From NCBI GenBank assembly GCA_030041335.1, contig JASHOB010000158.1, forward strand, positions 50,010-114,009: a stretch of 64,000 nt of DNA. The letters run 5' to 3'. The position numbers were made by a program, and so were the translations under genes. Within the stretch, counting starts at the first letter, position 1, and the number at the start of each line of letters is the position of its first letter. Below, piece by piece: positions 1 to 9,250 of this stretch. The stretch comes from Alphaproteobacteria bacterium. Lineage in GTDB: Bacteria; Pseudomonadota; Alphaproteobacteria; ATCC43930; CGMCC-115725. The notes below the pieces were generated by a model. The model worked only from the letters and a program-made list of their open reading frames with translations, had not been told where the DNA came from and made no database searches.

Positions 1-340
1 CGCGGCGAGGCGCGAAGCACGAGCCTCGCACTATCTCAAGGTCCGCGATCGCCAATCCTTTGAGTTTGCGCTCGTCTCGGCGGCTGCCGGCATCGCAATT
101 GACGGTCGAAGCATTGCTTCGGCGCGTTTGGCGCTGGGCGGCGTCGCCCACAAGCCCTGGCGCCTCAGGGCAGCTGAGACGGCGCTGCGCGGCGTCTCCT
201 TGGACGATCGGGACGCTCTCAGGTCGGCCATCGCGGCATCATTTGCGGAGGCTCGCGCACTCGCGCACAACGCCTTCAAAATCGAATTGGCGCAGCGTGT
301 CGTTGTGCGCGCGCTGCAAGTCGCAGGAGAACGCACGTGA
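1..340 (+). CDS. Xanthine dehydrogenase family FAD-binding subunit, C-terminal part
   Basis: This is the 3' end of a gene cut by the window edge, with about 112 codons left. The reading frame runs from base 2 and contains the block SHYLKVRDRQSFEFALVSAA, followed by a GGVAHKPWR segment and a short helical tail. Those are typical of the C-terminal domain of CoxM/XdhB-like FAD subunits of molybdenum hydroxylases, which pass electrons from the molybdenum and iron-sulfur centres to FAD. The stop codon overlaps the GTG start of the molybdopterin subunit in a 4-bp GTGA, so the two are translationally coupled. The substrate cannot be told. The 2Fe-2S subunit is not visible and may lie upstream. Confidence 0.85.
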   Translation, partial: AARREARASHYLKVRDRQSFEFALVSAAAGIAIDGRSIASARLALGGVAHKPWRLRAAETALRGVSLDDRDALRSAIAASFAEARALAHNAFKIELAQRVVVRALQVAGERT

Positions 341-2547
341 GCGCTATCGGCCAGCCAATCTCCCGCACGGATGGATCCCTCAAGGTAACGGGGCGCGCGC
401 GCTATACCGGGGACATTCGGGTCTCTGGCGCCGTGCACGCTGCTCTTGTCCAGAGCACGATTGCCAGCGGCCGGATCGCCTCGATCGATACCAGCGCGGC
501 AGAGGAGGCGGGCGTGCTCGGCGTCTTCAGCTATCGCAATTTGCCGCGGATGAATCCGACACCGAAACCGTGGAGCCACCTCCACCCTCACGGCCAGGGT
601 TATTTGCCGCTTCAGGACGACAAAATCCACTACGCAGGCCAACCGATCGCGATGGTCGTAGCATCGAAGCTCGACCAGGCGGTGCAGGCCGCGACGCTGA
701 TCAAGGTGCACTACGAGGTCGCACAACCCGTCGTATTCGACGCGGACACGACGAGGGCGGCGATCGATCCCCCGCAGTTCCTTTGGCCCGTGGCGTCGTC
801 GGTCGGTGATGCCGACAAGGGAATCGCCGCCGCCGCGGTCAAGATCGCGGAGACTTACGCGACGCCGGATCGCCATCACAACCAGATGGAGCCGCATGCG
901 ACCACCGCGATGTGGGATGCCGACGGTTCGCTCACGCTCTACGACACGACCCAGCACCTCTACGGGGCCAGGGAACTCATCGCGATGGTCCTCGGCATTC
1001 CCGTCGACAAAATCACGATTATGTGCGAGTTCCTCGGCGGCGGTTTCGGTGGCAAGGCTTATGTCTGGCCGCACACGCTGCTGGCGATCCTCGCCGCTAA
1101 GGCTGTGAGGCGCCCGGTCCGATTGCAACTCACCCGAGCTCAGATGTATTCGATGGTCGGGCACCAGGCGGCGACGATTCAGACGATCGCGCTCGGTGCA
1201 GACAACGGAGGCAAGCTAACCGGCATTCGCCACGAGAGCATTTCGCCGGCGCCGGTCTTCGACAATTATATCGAGTATGCGGCGCTATCGAGCCGCTCTT
1301 TGTGGGCGGCGAGCGGAGGCATCGCGACCAACCACAAGATCGTCCATGTCAATCGCAACACGCCGACGGCAATGCGTTCGCCGCACGAGGCACTTGGGCA
1401 TTTCGCGCTCGAGAGCGCTATGGACGAATTGGCTTACGCGACCGGAATTGACCCGATCGAGCTGAGGCTCGTCAATGACACGGCAACCGATCCCCACAGT
1501 GGCCGGCCATTCTCAACGCGCGCCATGCGCAAATGTCTCATTGAAGGCGCGGCTCGCTTCGGCTGGGAAAGCCGCTCGCCGACGCCGCGCTCGATGCGCG
1601 AAGGACGCCATTTGATCAGCGAAGGGACCGCGGCCGAGATCTACACCCACTGGCGCTGGCCGGCGAAGGCACGCGTCACAATCAACGGCGACGGTTCGGC
1701 TCTCGTCGAGACGGGCAGCCACGATCTCGGCACCGGCACCTACACCGTGATGCGCCAGGTCGCAGCCGACACGCTCGGCGTGGCGCCGGAGAAGGTGACG
1801 GTACGGCTAGGCGATACGCGGCTTCCGCCTTCCCACGCGTCCATTGGCTCGGCCACAATGGCCAACGCCGGAGCCTCAGTGCTGCTGGCTGCCGAGAGTG
1901 CGCGCGACAAGGCGATCCGACTGGCGCTGACGGGCCGGGACGCGCCGTTTACCCGCGGGCAGGGTGCCGACATCCGAGTTGCCGAAGGCACGCTCACGCT
2001 TGCGCACTCGAATGTCAGCATCAGCTATGGCGATCTGCTGGCGCGCAATGGGTTGCCCAATCTGGTCGCCGAAGCGGATTACGATCCGGTTCCGGAGCAC
2101 GAGGGACCAAAAGCGATCTTCAGTTTTTCTGCGGTGTTCGCGGAAGTGCGCGTCGATCCCGAGCTTGGGATTGTGCGTCTCAATCGTTTTGTCGGTGCCT
2201 ATGATGCCGGCCGGATCATCAATCCCAAGACAGCGCGCAGCCAGGCGATTGGCGGCATCATTTGGGGTGTAGGACAAGTCCTCCTGGAGCAGTCGGAGAC
2301 CGACCCGACACTCGGTCGATTCCTCAATCGGAACTACTCTGGATATCTCGTGCCGACCAATGCCGACATTCCGGAACTCGACATTCTATTCGTCGGCGAT
2401 TTCGACGAGGAAGCAAGCCCGCTCGGCGCAAAAGGACTTGGAGAGTTGACCGCTGTGTCCGTGGCACCGGCGATTGCGAACGCGGTCTTTCACGCAACCG
2501 GCAAGAGGATCCGTAGGCTCCCGATCAGCCTTGAAAAGCTGATGTGA
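337..2547 (+). CDS. Xanthine dehydrogenase family molybdopterin-binding subunit
   Basis: 736 aa, the usual size of YagR/PaoC-like large subunits that hold the molybdopterin cytosine dinucleotide cofactor and hydroxylate aldehydes or N-heterocycles. An N-terminal aldehyde-oxidase 'hammerhead' domain (about residues 10-120) is followed by the cofactor domain with GGGFGGK near residue 235. A conserved KGLGE near residue 703 supplies the catalytic glutamate expected in this family. The GTG start overlaps the FAD subunit stop. No signal peptide is seen, so a cytoplasmic enzyme is likely. The 107 bases after the stop contain no gene, and the next gene converges on it. The family call is firm; the substrate is unknown. 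Confidence 0.93.
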   Translation: MSAIGQPISRTDGSLKVTGRARYTGDIRVSGAVHAALVQSTIASGRIASIDTSAAEEAGVLGVFSYRNLPRMNPTPKPWSHLHPHGQGYLPLQDDKIHYAGQPIAMVVASKLDQAVQAATLIKVHYEVAQPVVFDADTTRAAIDPPQFLWPVASSVGDADKGIAAAAVKIAETYATPDRHHNQMEPHATTAMWDADGSLTLYDTTQHLYGARELIAMVLGIPVDKITIMCEFLGGGFGGKAYVWPHTLLAILAAKAVRRPVRLQLTRAQMYSMVGHQAATIQTIALGADNGGKLTGIRHESISPAPVFDNYIEYAALSSRSLWAASGGIATNHKIVHVNRNTPTAMRSPHEALGHFALESAMDELAYATGIDPIELRLVNDTATDPHSGRPFSTRAMRKCLIEGAARFGWESRSPTPRSMREGRHLISEGTAAEIYTHWRWPAKARVTINGDGSALVETGSHDLGTGTYTVMRQVAADTLGVAPEKVTVRLGDTRLPPSHASIGSATMANAGASVLLAAESARDKAIRLALTGRDAPFTRGQGADIRVAEGTLTLAHSNVSISYGDLLARNGLPNLVAEADYDPVPEHEGPKAIFSFSAVFAEVRVDPELGIVRLNRFVGAYDAGRIINPKTARSQAIGGIIWGVGQVLLEQSETDPTLGRFLNRNYSGYLVPTNADIPELDILFVGDFDEEASPLGAKGLGELTAVSVAPAIANAVFHATGKRIRRLPISLEKLM

Positions 2548-2654
2548 GTGGATGATGAGAAAAGTGGAAGCGGCCGACCCCAGGACGACACGATTTGGAG
2601 CACGCTCGCTGGCGGCCTTCGCATGACATTCGTTTGTGGCGCAGAGCTGCGATA

Positions 2655-3866
2655 TCAGACCAATCGTGTGTTCGCCTTCTGGCCGCACAGCAAACGCCCG
2701 TAAAGCTCCAGGTTCGTGCTGACGCACACGGCACCGTGGAGACTGGCAATTCGTGTATCTCGCCAAAGACGGTTCATCGGATTCATCGCTAAGGCGAACG
2801 AACCCCCGGACGCTGAAACGAGCAGATCCACTGCCTCGCAGATTAGTTGCGAGGAGAAGCCCGTGTCGCGGCGGATGCGTGCCCGACGGAGAATATCCAT
2901 CGGTTCGCCGTCTGCTTCGGCATCGCGATCCAGGTCGGCAACCGCGCGGTCGATTATACTTTCCGCAGCATCGATCTTCGCGGACGCCTCAGATACTTGC
3001 AAATGAGTGACGGTAGCCTCAGCCTGATTTTCGTACCAAGTGTACTTGATGCTTCGGTGGGGCACCATTTTCAGAAATATCTCCAAGGCTGCGTGTCCAA
3101 CCCCGAGCAGCGGAAAGGCAAGAATTATTGCGACAAATGGAATAAAGGCAGCGCGATAGAGAGAATCGCCGGACGAGCGGTCCGAGCGATACCGTCCGTC
3201 GAGCGCCGACGAAATTGAAGCGACATGTTCTGTTGGAACAAACACGTTACGCACAGCAATGGTCGAGCTGCCAGTACCGCATAAGCCTACGGCGTCCCAG
3301 TCATCAAGTATATTAACCTGCTCAATGGGGATTGCCGCCAACCCTTGATCGATTACATTGCCCGCCTCATCGACCAACGGGATGCCAAGCAGATCCCAGT
3401 TGGCGTGATAGACGCCGGAGTTGAAGCGCCAAACACCCTCTTCAATGATCCAACCATCATGCACCTTGCGTACTCTGGCATCGCGCGAAGAAAGCACACT
3501 GCACGCCCGGAGACCTCCGGAAGTGGCAAACAGCTCATCGGCGAATGGCGGCGCATACAACGTGGCAGCCAACCAATTCCCGATATTGATCAATGAAACC
3601 GTCCAGGCAGTTGAAGCGTCGCCGCGAGCGAGCTGTACAACAACCTCCTTATAGGTGCGAATGCTGGTCTGCAAACCGCCATACCGACGAGGAATCGTAA
3701 GTTCGAAGAGTGCCGCGTCGTTAAGCTCTCGAACTGTTGTCTCGGAAAGCTTGCCAACGGCCCCATCCGCCGCGCTGCGCGAGCGCAGCTGCTGCACAAG
3801 GTTGGCGGCATCAGCGATGAGCTTCTCGGCACCGTCTTTCGCAGGCATGCGATCTGCTACTGTCAT
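2655..3866 (-). CDS. Acyl-CoA dehydrogenase-fold flavin-dependent monooxygenase
   Basis: 403 aa. The N-terminal helical domain carries LFELTIPRRYGGLQ and the block ARGDASTAWTVSL, the form seen in two-component flavin-dependent hydroxylases of acyl-CoA dehydrogenase fold (HsaA/DszC-like), which use reduced flavin from a separate reductase. The C-terminal part ends in a four-helix bundle with LHGAVCVSTNLELYGRLL. The start is backed by GGAG seven bases upstream. The gene stands alone between convergent and divergent neighbours and no flavin reductase is next to it. Its base composition is AT-richer than the bulk of the window. A true acyl-CoA dehydrogenase is less likely because the usual catalytic glutamate region is not recognisable. 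Confidence 0.8.
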   Translation of the reverse strand: MTVADRMPAKDGAEKLIADAANLVQQLRSRSAADGAVGKLSETTVRELNDAALFELTIPRRYGGLQTSIRTYKEVVVQLARGDASTAWTVSLINIGNWLAATLYAPPFADELFATSGGLRACSVLSSRDARVRKVHDGWIIEEGVWRFNSGVYHANWDLLGIPLVDEAGNVIDQGLAAIPIEQVNILDDWDAVGLCGTGSSTIAVRNVFVPTEHVASISSALDGRYRSDRSSGDSLYRAAFIPFVAIILAFPLLGVGHAALEIFLKMVPHRSIKYTWYENQAEATVTHLQVSEASAKIDAAESIIDRAVADLDRDAEADGEPMDILRRARIRRDTGFSSQLICEAVDLLVSASGGSFALAMNPMNRLWRDTRIASLHGAVCVSTNLELYGRLLCGQKANTRLV

Positions 3867-4238
3867 ATTCGTCTCCAGGAGATTGCTTCGCGCCGACCCC
3901 CCTTCTTCTATTTCGCGACGAAGCGGGACCTCGATTGGCTCGCATGCGTTGCCGCATCGATCGCCGCATGCAGCCTATACCGCACTAGGATCGCCGCTAG
4001 CACGCATCTGGCTCCGGGGGTCGCCCTTCCGATCGCTGGGTGCTAAAGGACGGCGGGGGGCCTCGCCACCGTCGAATTCCGTGCGTCCCAAAACAAGAAT
4101 TCAATCTCTGATAAAGTGTTTCTTGGAAACCGCATGGTATGGTAGTACTTGCCATGGAAAGCGCAACTTCCCACGATTATTGATGCGCTGAGTGCGTCGT
4201 CCCTATTGGTGGTAGGCCCGAGAGCGGAGGAGACACCT
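3867..4238. other. Divergent intergenic region, no gene seen
   Basis: This 372-base spacer separates the divergently transcribed flavin monooxygenase and the SnoaL-like gene. No protein-like reading frame was found. Its right end (about 4080-4200) is AT-richer than the rest and should carry the promoter of the SnoaL-like gene. An imperfect CATGG...CCATG inverted repeat lies at 4133-4156. Confidence 0.4.
4226..4230 (+). promoter_or_regulatory. Ribosome binding site deciding the 4239 start
   Basis: GGAGG lies eight bases before ATG 4239. An in-frame ATG at 4149 has no such site. The shorter 127-residue reading is therefore preferred. Confidence 0.6.
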
Positions 4239-4622
4239 ATGAGCGCCATGTTACAGGCGGCAGCGGATTTGCTGCAGAGATTTAATGACGCTACCACAGC
4301 CTTCAACAACCACGACTTGGACAAGTATTCGAAGTATTTTCACAATAAAATTCATGTGAAACATGTCCACGATCATAGTAAACATGAAAATGGCGCAAAC
4401 AGCGCAAAGAAGTATTGGGGAAAAAAATTTGCGCACAAACCCCAATTCACACCTTACCAACCAATTTCGGTTGACGCCGCGACGGGAGTGGTCGAAGGGA
4501 CTGCCTTATGGGAGGACACCCGTCAGGACAAGCGAATCTCGATAACTGTTCACTACCGTTTCATCTTTGCTCATGATCCCGGCAAAGGCTGGCTGATCGC
4601 CCATATGTACGCCCATCCGTGA
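4239..4622 (+). CDS. SnoaL/NTF2-like domain protein
   Basis: 127 aa. The protein has the size and layout of an NTF2-like cone: an N-terminal helix (LLQRFNDATTAFNNHDLDKY), then strands ending with HYRFIFAHDPGKGWLIAHMY. Members bind small hydrophobic ligands or act as polyketide-cyclase-like or ketosteroid-isomerase-like enzymes; the role here is unknown. There is a His-rich stretch (KHVHDHSKHE) near residues 41-50. The gene is clearly AT-richer than most of its neighbours, with many AAA, AAT and CAC codons, which suggests recent acquisition. The methyltransferase downstream on the same strand starts 123 bases later and could be co-transcribed. Confidence 0.7.
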   Translation: MSAMLQAAADLLQRFNDATTAFNNHDLDKYSKYFHNKIHVKHVHDHSKHENGANSAKKYWGKKFAHKPQFTPYQPISVDAATGVVEGTALWEDTRQDKRISITVHYRFIFAHDPGKGWLIAHMYAHP

Positions 4623-4745
4623 GGCGAACTGTCCAACGGGCGAAAAACGAGGTCGACGCCTGGGGGGGCGCGTGTCGCCGAGTAGCGGCGCCGCGGTGCC
4701 GACGGGGATATGTGGAACGAGCGACGATTGGGGGGCGAGAGCGTA

Positions 4746-5624
4746 ATGGGTCTCAATGACGACATCGCGCTTTCGTATACCGAGGATGTCGCGGCCTATT
4801 TCGATCGCAAGACGGCGGCGATTCTGGAGCGTTATGGTCCCGGCCCGCGTGTCCACTATCACACCGGCCTCCTCGACGCGGAGCCGCCGCCAGGTTTACC
4901 GGCAGACGTGCTTCGCGGTTGGCTGGTTGCGGCGCAGGAGCGCATGCTGTTCCACGCCGCCGAGGCGTGGAATGCGTCCTCTCGGCTGACGGGCGACCTG
5001 CTAGACGTCGGCTGCGGTCTTGGCGGCGGCGCCATTTTTTGGGCGCAGGAATATGGCGCTCGGGTAACGGCGGTGACGTGCGTTCGATCCCATGCCGAGT
5101 TCGTCGCGCGGTTTGCCGCGCAGGCCGGTGTTGACGCGCAGATTAATGTCCTGGTTTCGGACGCACCGGAGCTGCCCGGTGAAAACCGATTTGACGCGGC
5201 CGTCGCAATAGATAGTTCCGGTTATTTGCCACGTCCGAAATGGTTCCGTCGCGTCGCATCGCTGTTACGTCCAGGAGGCCACCTCTTCGTGATCGATTGC
5301 TTTCTCGCCATGCCTGAATACGAGGCCCCATTCAATCGGCATTGGCGCACGCGCATCGGAACGATCGCCGAATACCTAGCCGCGGCGCAAGAAGCGGGTT
5401 TGTGGATGAATTCGATTGAGGACCTGTCCCACCGGACTGCGCATTTTTGGACCGCGACCCTCGCTCTTATCGAGGCCGAGACAAAAAATATCGACTTGCG
5501 CCCCCCGGAAGCGGCCCGACGCGAGGCATCGCTCCGGGCGCACGCGCTGGTTCGTCACGGCCTACAGAATGAAGGGCTCCGTTATGCGATGATGAGTTTC
5601 GCGAAGCCGTCCTCGATTCTCTAG
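4746..5624 (+). CDS. SAM-dependent class I methyltransferase
   Basis: 292 aa from ATG 4746. Motif I is LLDVGCGLGGGAIFWA (about residues 86-101), followed by a post-motif with ARVTAV and the strand LLRPGGHLFVIDCFL. This is the standard Rossmann layout of small-molecule C/O-methyltransferases related to sterol and cyclopropane-type enzymes. The N-terminal YTEDVAAYFDRKT and the HYHTGLLD segment resemble terpenoid and geranyl-diphosphate methyltransferases, but this is only an impression. An in-frame upstream ATG at 4710 would add 12 residues and lacks a better ribosome binding site. It ends 20 bases from the stop of the convergent cyclase gene. Confidence 0.85.
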   Translation: MGLNDDIALSYTEDVAAYFDRKTAAILERYGPGPRVHYHTGLLDAEPPPGLPADVLRGWLVAAQERMLFHAAEAWNASSRLTGDLLDVGCGLGGGAIFWAQEYGARVTAVTCVRSHAEFVARFAAQAGVDAQINVLVSDAPELPGENRFDAAVAIDSSGYLPRPKWFRRVASLLRPGGHLFVIDCFLAMPEYEAPFNRHWRTRIGTIAEYLAAAQEAGLWMNSIEDLSHRTAHFWTATLALIEAETKNIDLRPPEAARREASLRAHALVRHGLQNEGLRYAMMSFAKPSSIL

Positions 5625-5644
5625 CGCAAGGGCAAGTTCGCGCA

Positions 5645-8600
5645 TCACCCAAGGCGGTTGAGAAATGTCTTGGCTTCTTCGAGCCACAGACTGTCGCCGG
5701 CTCCGGCGAACCAGGCACAAACTGAGGACAATAGCTCGCGTGCGTCTGTTCTCTTGCCCTGGTCGCACCAGAGTCGTGAGAGATCGATAGCCGAACGCAG
5801 TTCCCAGAACTTTGCACCCTGTCCCCGTGCTACCGCAATTGCGTCGTGGTAGCTCTCCTCCGCAGCGGCATGCTCGCGCATGGATACCAGCACCGTTCCT
5901 CGAATGCGATTCAGCTCTGCTTCGATCCATCGCTCCTGCGTCGCATGAATCAGTTGCGCCGCCTCTTCGAGGCAGCGCAGAGCTTCGCCCGGCTGTGAGG
6001 CCCAGCCGTAGACTTCGGCAAGGGTTACAAGGTAATAGGGCAAGAGCAAGCTGCCGCCCGTTGCGCGAAAAGTCTCGAGCCCCTCCAGGATTAGCGCAAT
6101 GCCCGCCGCCGCTTGCCCTACCGCGGCGAGACACCAACCTCGAATAATTTTCGCGATTCCGAGCAGCCCCGGGAAGTTGTGCTCAGTCGAGACGGCGATC
6201 ACCTCGTCTGCCGATCGAACGATCATATTTGCCGAGCGTGCTCCGGCGATCGCCCAATCGTTGTGGCTGGCGTTGCAGAGGGCAAATGCGAGCGTGTACG
6301 GCGAAACCCGTCGTGCCTCGGCAACCGCCTCGTCCTGCCGCGCGCGGGCTTGGTCGAGATACCCCAGGGAAAGCAGGGTCCGGGACAGATGGATTAAGGC
6401 CGAAACATAGCCATCTGCCGGGGACGCCGCGATCGCCCGAAATCTCGGGTCCCACAGCGGGATCGCTCTTTCCAAATGCGCGCGAGAGTCGGTGAATTTG
6501 CCAAGATACTGACAGATGATGCCGCTGAGATTCGAACCGGTGAATTTCCACATCCGGTCGCCATCGGCTTCCGCGAGATCGCATATCTCCGCTGCATGAA
6601 GCTCCGCTTGAGGCAAATCCCCTCGCATTGCGCAGTAAAGATATTGGCCGACGAGAATTCGGGCTAATTGGGATGTTCGGTTCAGTTCGACGCAGAGCTG
6701 ACGCGCCCGAACATAGGCGGCATGTGGTTCCGGTGCGCCGTATCCTTTGGTCGCGAGTAAAGCGTGTCCGAGCGTCAGCTGCAGCTCAAGCTCGTGCTCG
6801 AGGCGCGCGGTGCTATCGGCGAGTCCGGAAACAAGTTCGAGGCCTTTTCTCACCTGCGCCGCCGCCTCGGTCATGGCCCAGCGTGTCATCGCTTGCTGGC
6901 CGGCTTTAAGCCAATAGGCGACCGCCTTCTCGGCGGAACCCGCTTCCGTCCAGTGCCGCGCCAACAGCTCTGGCCGCGTTTGCACAAGCTCCGGAAATCG
7001 GCTTTCCAATGTCGCGGCAATTTGGCTGTGCAATTGCTGCCGCCGGCTACGCAGGAGCGTTCCATATATCGCGTCCTGCACCAGAGCATGCTTGAACGTG
7101 TATTCTGCGTAGGGCGGGGTTCCGTGTCGGAAGATCAACTCGCTACCCAGCAGCTGCGACAGGGCGTCGTCCAGTTGCTGCTGCGATCTGCGCGCTACGG
7201 CGCTAATCAATTCGTGTGGGAATTGGCGCCCGAGTGCGGCTGCAATCTGGGCCACCTCGCGCGCTGGTCCCAGGCGATCAAACCGCGCCAAGAGTGAAGC
7301 GTTCAGCGACGCGGGAATAACCAGCGATAGCGCCGGACCACTGAGCCGGTACCGATCCCCAGCGTCGCTCAGAACGCCGCTTTCAAGTACTGCTTTGGTC
7401 AATTCTTCGATATACAGAGGGACGCCGTCGGTTCGGTCGATAATTTGCTCGGCGAACTCCTCGGGTAAGCTCTTGCCCTTCGTCAGATGCGAGATAATCT
7501 CGGCGCGGTGTCGCACCGGCAGGCGGTTCACACCGACGGATGTCACCTGTGGACGGCCAATCCAGGGAGGGTCGAATCCTGGTCGACTGGTAATAATCAC
7601 CAGGACTGGAAGGCGGGGGAGGCGCTCGATCAACAGATCAAACAGCTCTCGTGATGTCGGGTCACTCCAGTGGGCGTCTTCGATGACGATAAGCACCGGC
7701 CTTCTGGCGGCAAGCCCGTCGACTTGCGCCACCAGCTTCTTAAGCGTCATCTCCTTCAGTTTCTGCGGGCTGAGATTGAGCGGTGGATAGCGATCGCCGG
7801 TCGGGATCGAAAGCAGTGACGCGAACAGCGGCGCAACTTCGCCGAGGTCGCTGGGGGTCGCTTGCATGATCAGCGCTTCGAGCTTGTCGAGACGCTGCTC
7901 GGCGGTGTCCTCCCGGCGGAACTCTGCGGCTCGCTCGAGCTGTGTAATGTTGGGATAAAGTGCGGTATTCTGGTAGTGCGGCGAGCAAAACAGGCGCACT
8001 ACAGTATGCAATTCCGTAGCCACCTGCTCTAGAATCGTCTGGACGATTCGCGATTTTCCGATACCGGCCTCGCCGGATATCAGGACGACGCAGCCATTGC
8101 CTCCTCTCGCCTCCTCCCACCGTTGGATCAGAAAATTGATCTCGTCGTCACGGCCCACGAGAGGTGTGAATGTCGCCCGCAATGCTTCGAAACGGCTGTC
8201 AATCGCGCTCGGCCCGATGATTTGCCACACCGGGACACGTTGGTCGAACCCCTTGAGGGGTAACGTGCCAAGATCGTCATATTCGAAAAGCTCTCCGAGC
8301 AAACGCCGGGTAGTGCTGTCGATGATTACCGTGCCCGGCTTTGCGAACGCCTGGAGTCGCGCAGCGAGATTGGGAGCTTCACCAACGACCTCAGGTTCCT
8401 GCGCCGAACCTTCGGCAGGAGAATCGCCGATGACAACGAGACCCGTAGAGATCGCCACCCGCGCTTGCAGCGCCGCTCCTGCACCATCATCGAGCATCGC
8501 CACCGCATCAACCAATGCCAATGCCGCGCGGGCGGCGCGCTCGACGTCATCCTCATGCGCATGCGGATAACCGAAGAACGCCATTACTCCGTCACCGGCA

Positions 8601-9016
8601 TAAGCGGCAACGAAGCCGCCATATTTGACAATCACCTCGCCGCAACGGCGGTGATACTGGAGCATCACGTCATGCAATCGCTCGGGGTCGAGCCGGACAG
8701 ACAGTACCGTTGAATTCACCAAATCGCAGAACATGACGGTCAGCTGGCGCCGTTCCGCTCCGCCCGCATAGACGAGCGGTGCGGGCGGCGGTGTCGCCTT
8801 GGCTGGTTGTGACAAATCTGAAATCGCCCGCAGCACCTTGCGGCGATGACCGAGGGAGAGCCCGAGTTCTCTCAGATCCTGATCGGTCAGATCGGGGAGG
8901 ACGGCAAGATCGATGTCATTTTCGGCAAAGCGCGCCTTGTACTCGGAGAGCCCGAGTGAGTCCAACCACTCTGCGATGTCTCGCACGGCGCTCCCTCCCG
9001 GCGCAGCTGCACTCAA
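5645..9016 (-). CDS. SAM domain / adenylate-guanylate cyclase / AAA ATPase / TPR regulator
   Basis: 1123 aa. The domains in order are: a sterile alpha motif (SAM) domain (about 10-70), a class III nucleotide cyclase domain (about 88-265, starting RRQLTVMFCDLVNST), a predicted ATPase with Walker A GEAGIGKS near residue 313, and an all-helical TPR-rich C-terminal half (about 700-1120). This is the layout of large soluble signalling proteins common in Rhizobiales and actinobacteria, which couple nucleotide cyclase activity to a STAND-type ATPase. The metal-binding Asp (FCDLVNST) and the AYAGDGVMAFFG segment are present, so catalysis is plausible. There is no membrane segment and no linked target gene. 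Function beyond cAMP/cGMP signalling is not determinable. Confidence 0.9.
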   Translation of the reverse strand: MSAAAPGGSAVRDIAEWLDSLGLSEYKARFAENDIDLAVLPDLTDQDLRELGLSLGHRRKVLRAISDLSQPAKATPPPAPLVYAGGAERRQLTVMFCDLVNSTVLSVRLDPERLHDVMLQYHRRCGEVIVKYGGFVAAYAGDGVMAFFGYPHAHEDDVERAARAALALVDAVAMLDDGAGAALQARVAISTGLVVIGDSPAEGSAQEPEVVGEAPNLAARLQAFAKPGTVIIDSTTRRLLGELFEYDDLGTLPLKGFDQRVPVWQIIGPSAIDSRFEALRATFTPLVGRDDEINFLIQRWEEARGGNGCVVLISGEAGIGKSRIVQTILEQVATELHTVVRLFCSPHYQNTALYPNITQLERAAEFRREDTAEQRLDKLEALIMQATPSDLGEVAPLFASLLSIPTGDRYPPLNLSPQKLKEMTLKKLVAQVDGLAARRPVLIVIEDAHWSDPTSRELFDLLIERLPRLPVLVIITSRPGFDPPWIGRPQVTSVGVNRLPVRHRAEIISHLTKGKSLPEEFAEQIIDRTDGVPLYIEELTKAVLESGVLSDAGDRYRLSGPALSLVIPASLNASLLARFDRLGPAREVAQIAAALGRQFPHELISAVARRSQQQLDDALSQLLGSELIFRHGTPPYAEYTFKHALVQDAIYGTLLRSRRQQLHSQIAATLESRFPELVQTRPELLARHWTEAGSAEKAVAYWLKAGQQAMTRWAMTEAAAQVRKGLELVSGLADSTARLEHELELQLTLGHALLATKGYGAPEPHAAYVRARQLCVELNRTSQLARILVGQYLYCAMRGDLPQAELHAAEICDLAEADGDRMWKFTGSNLSGIICQYLGKFTDSRAHLERAIPLWDPRFRAIAASPADGYVSALIHLSRTLLSLGYLDQARARQDEAVAEARRVSPYTLAFALCNASHNDWAIAGARSANMIVRSADEVIAVSTEHNFPGLLGIAKIIRGWCLAAVGQAAAGIALILEGLETFRATGGSLLLPYYLVTLAEVYGWASQPGEALRCLEEAAQLIHATQERWIEAELNRIRGTVLVSMREHAAAEESYHDAIAVARGQGAKFWELRSAIDLSRLWCDQGKRTDARELLSSVCAWFAGAGDSLWLEEAKTFLNRLG

Positions 9017-9250
9017 CGATAGGCTAGTTGAAATAGGCTGACAACATTTACGTGCGTCAACTTGGCGAACTGTCAGACATTACACCGCCTATGACGAGCT
9101 TTTCGCGGCACAAGGCGCGGCAGCGTACTGAACTTGCGCTGCCTCTCCGACAGCCGGGCGTCTAGGTTTAGAAATAGGCACCGAAAACCCTCTGATTCTA
9201 CCGCTCTCGGGGCTTTTGGCGGTGACGCAGATCCCGGCTTCGATTGCGAT

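Noticed and set aside
9017..9250. A possible small gene between the cyclase and ogt genes
   Set aside because: Only short Arg-rich frames, none with a ribosome site or motif.
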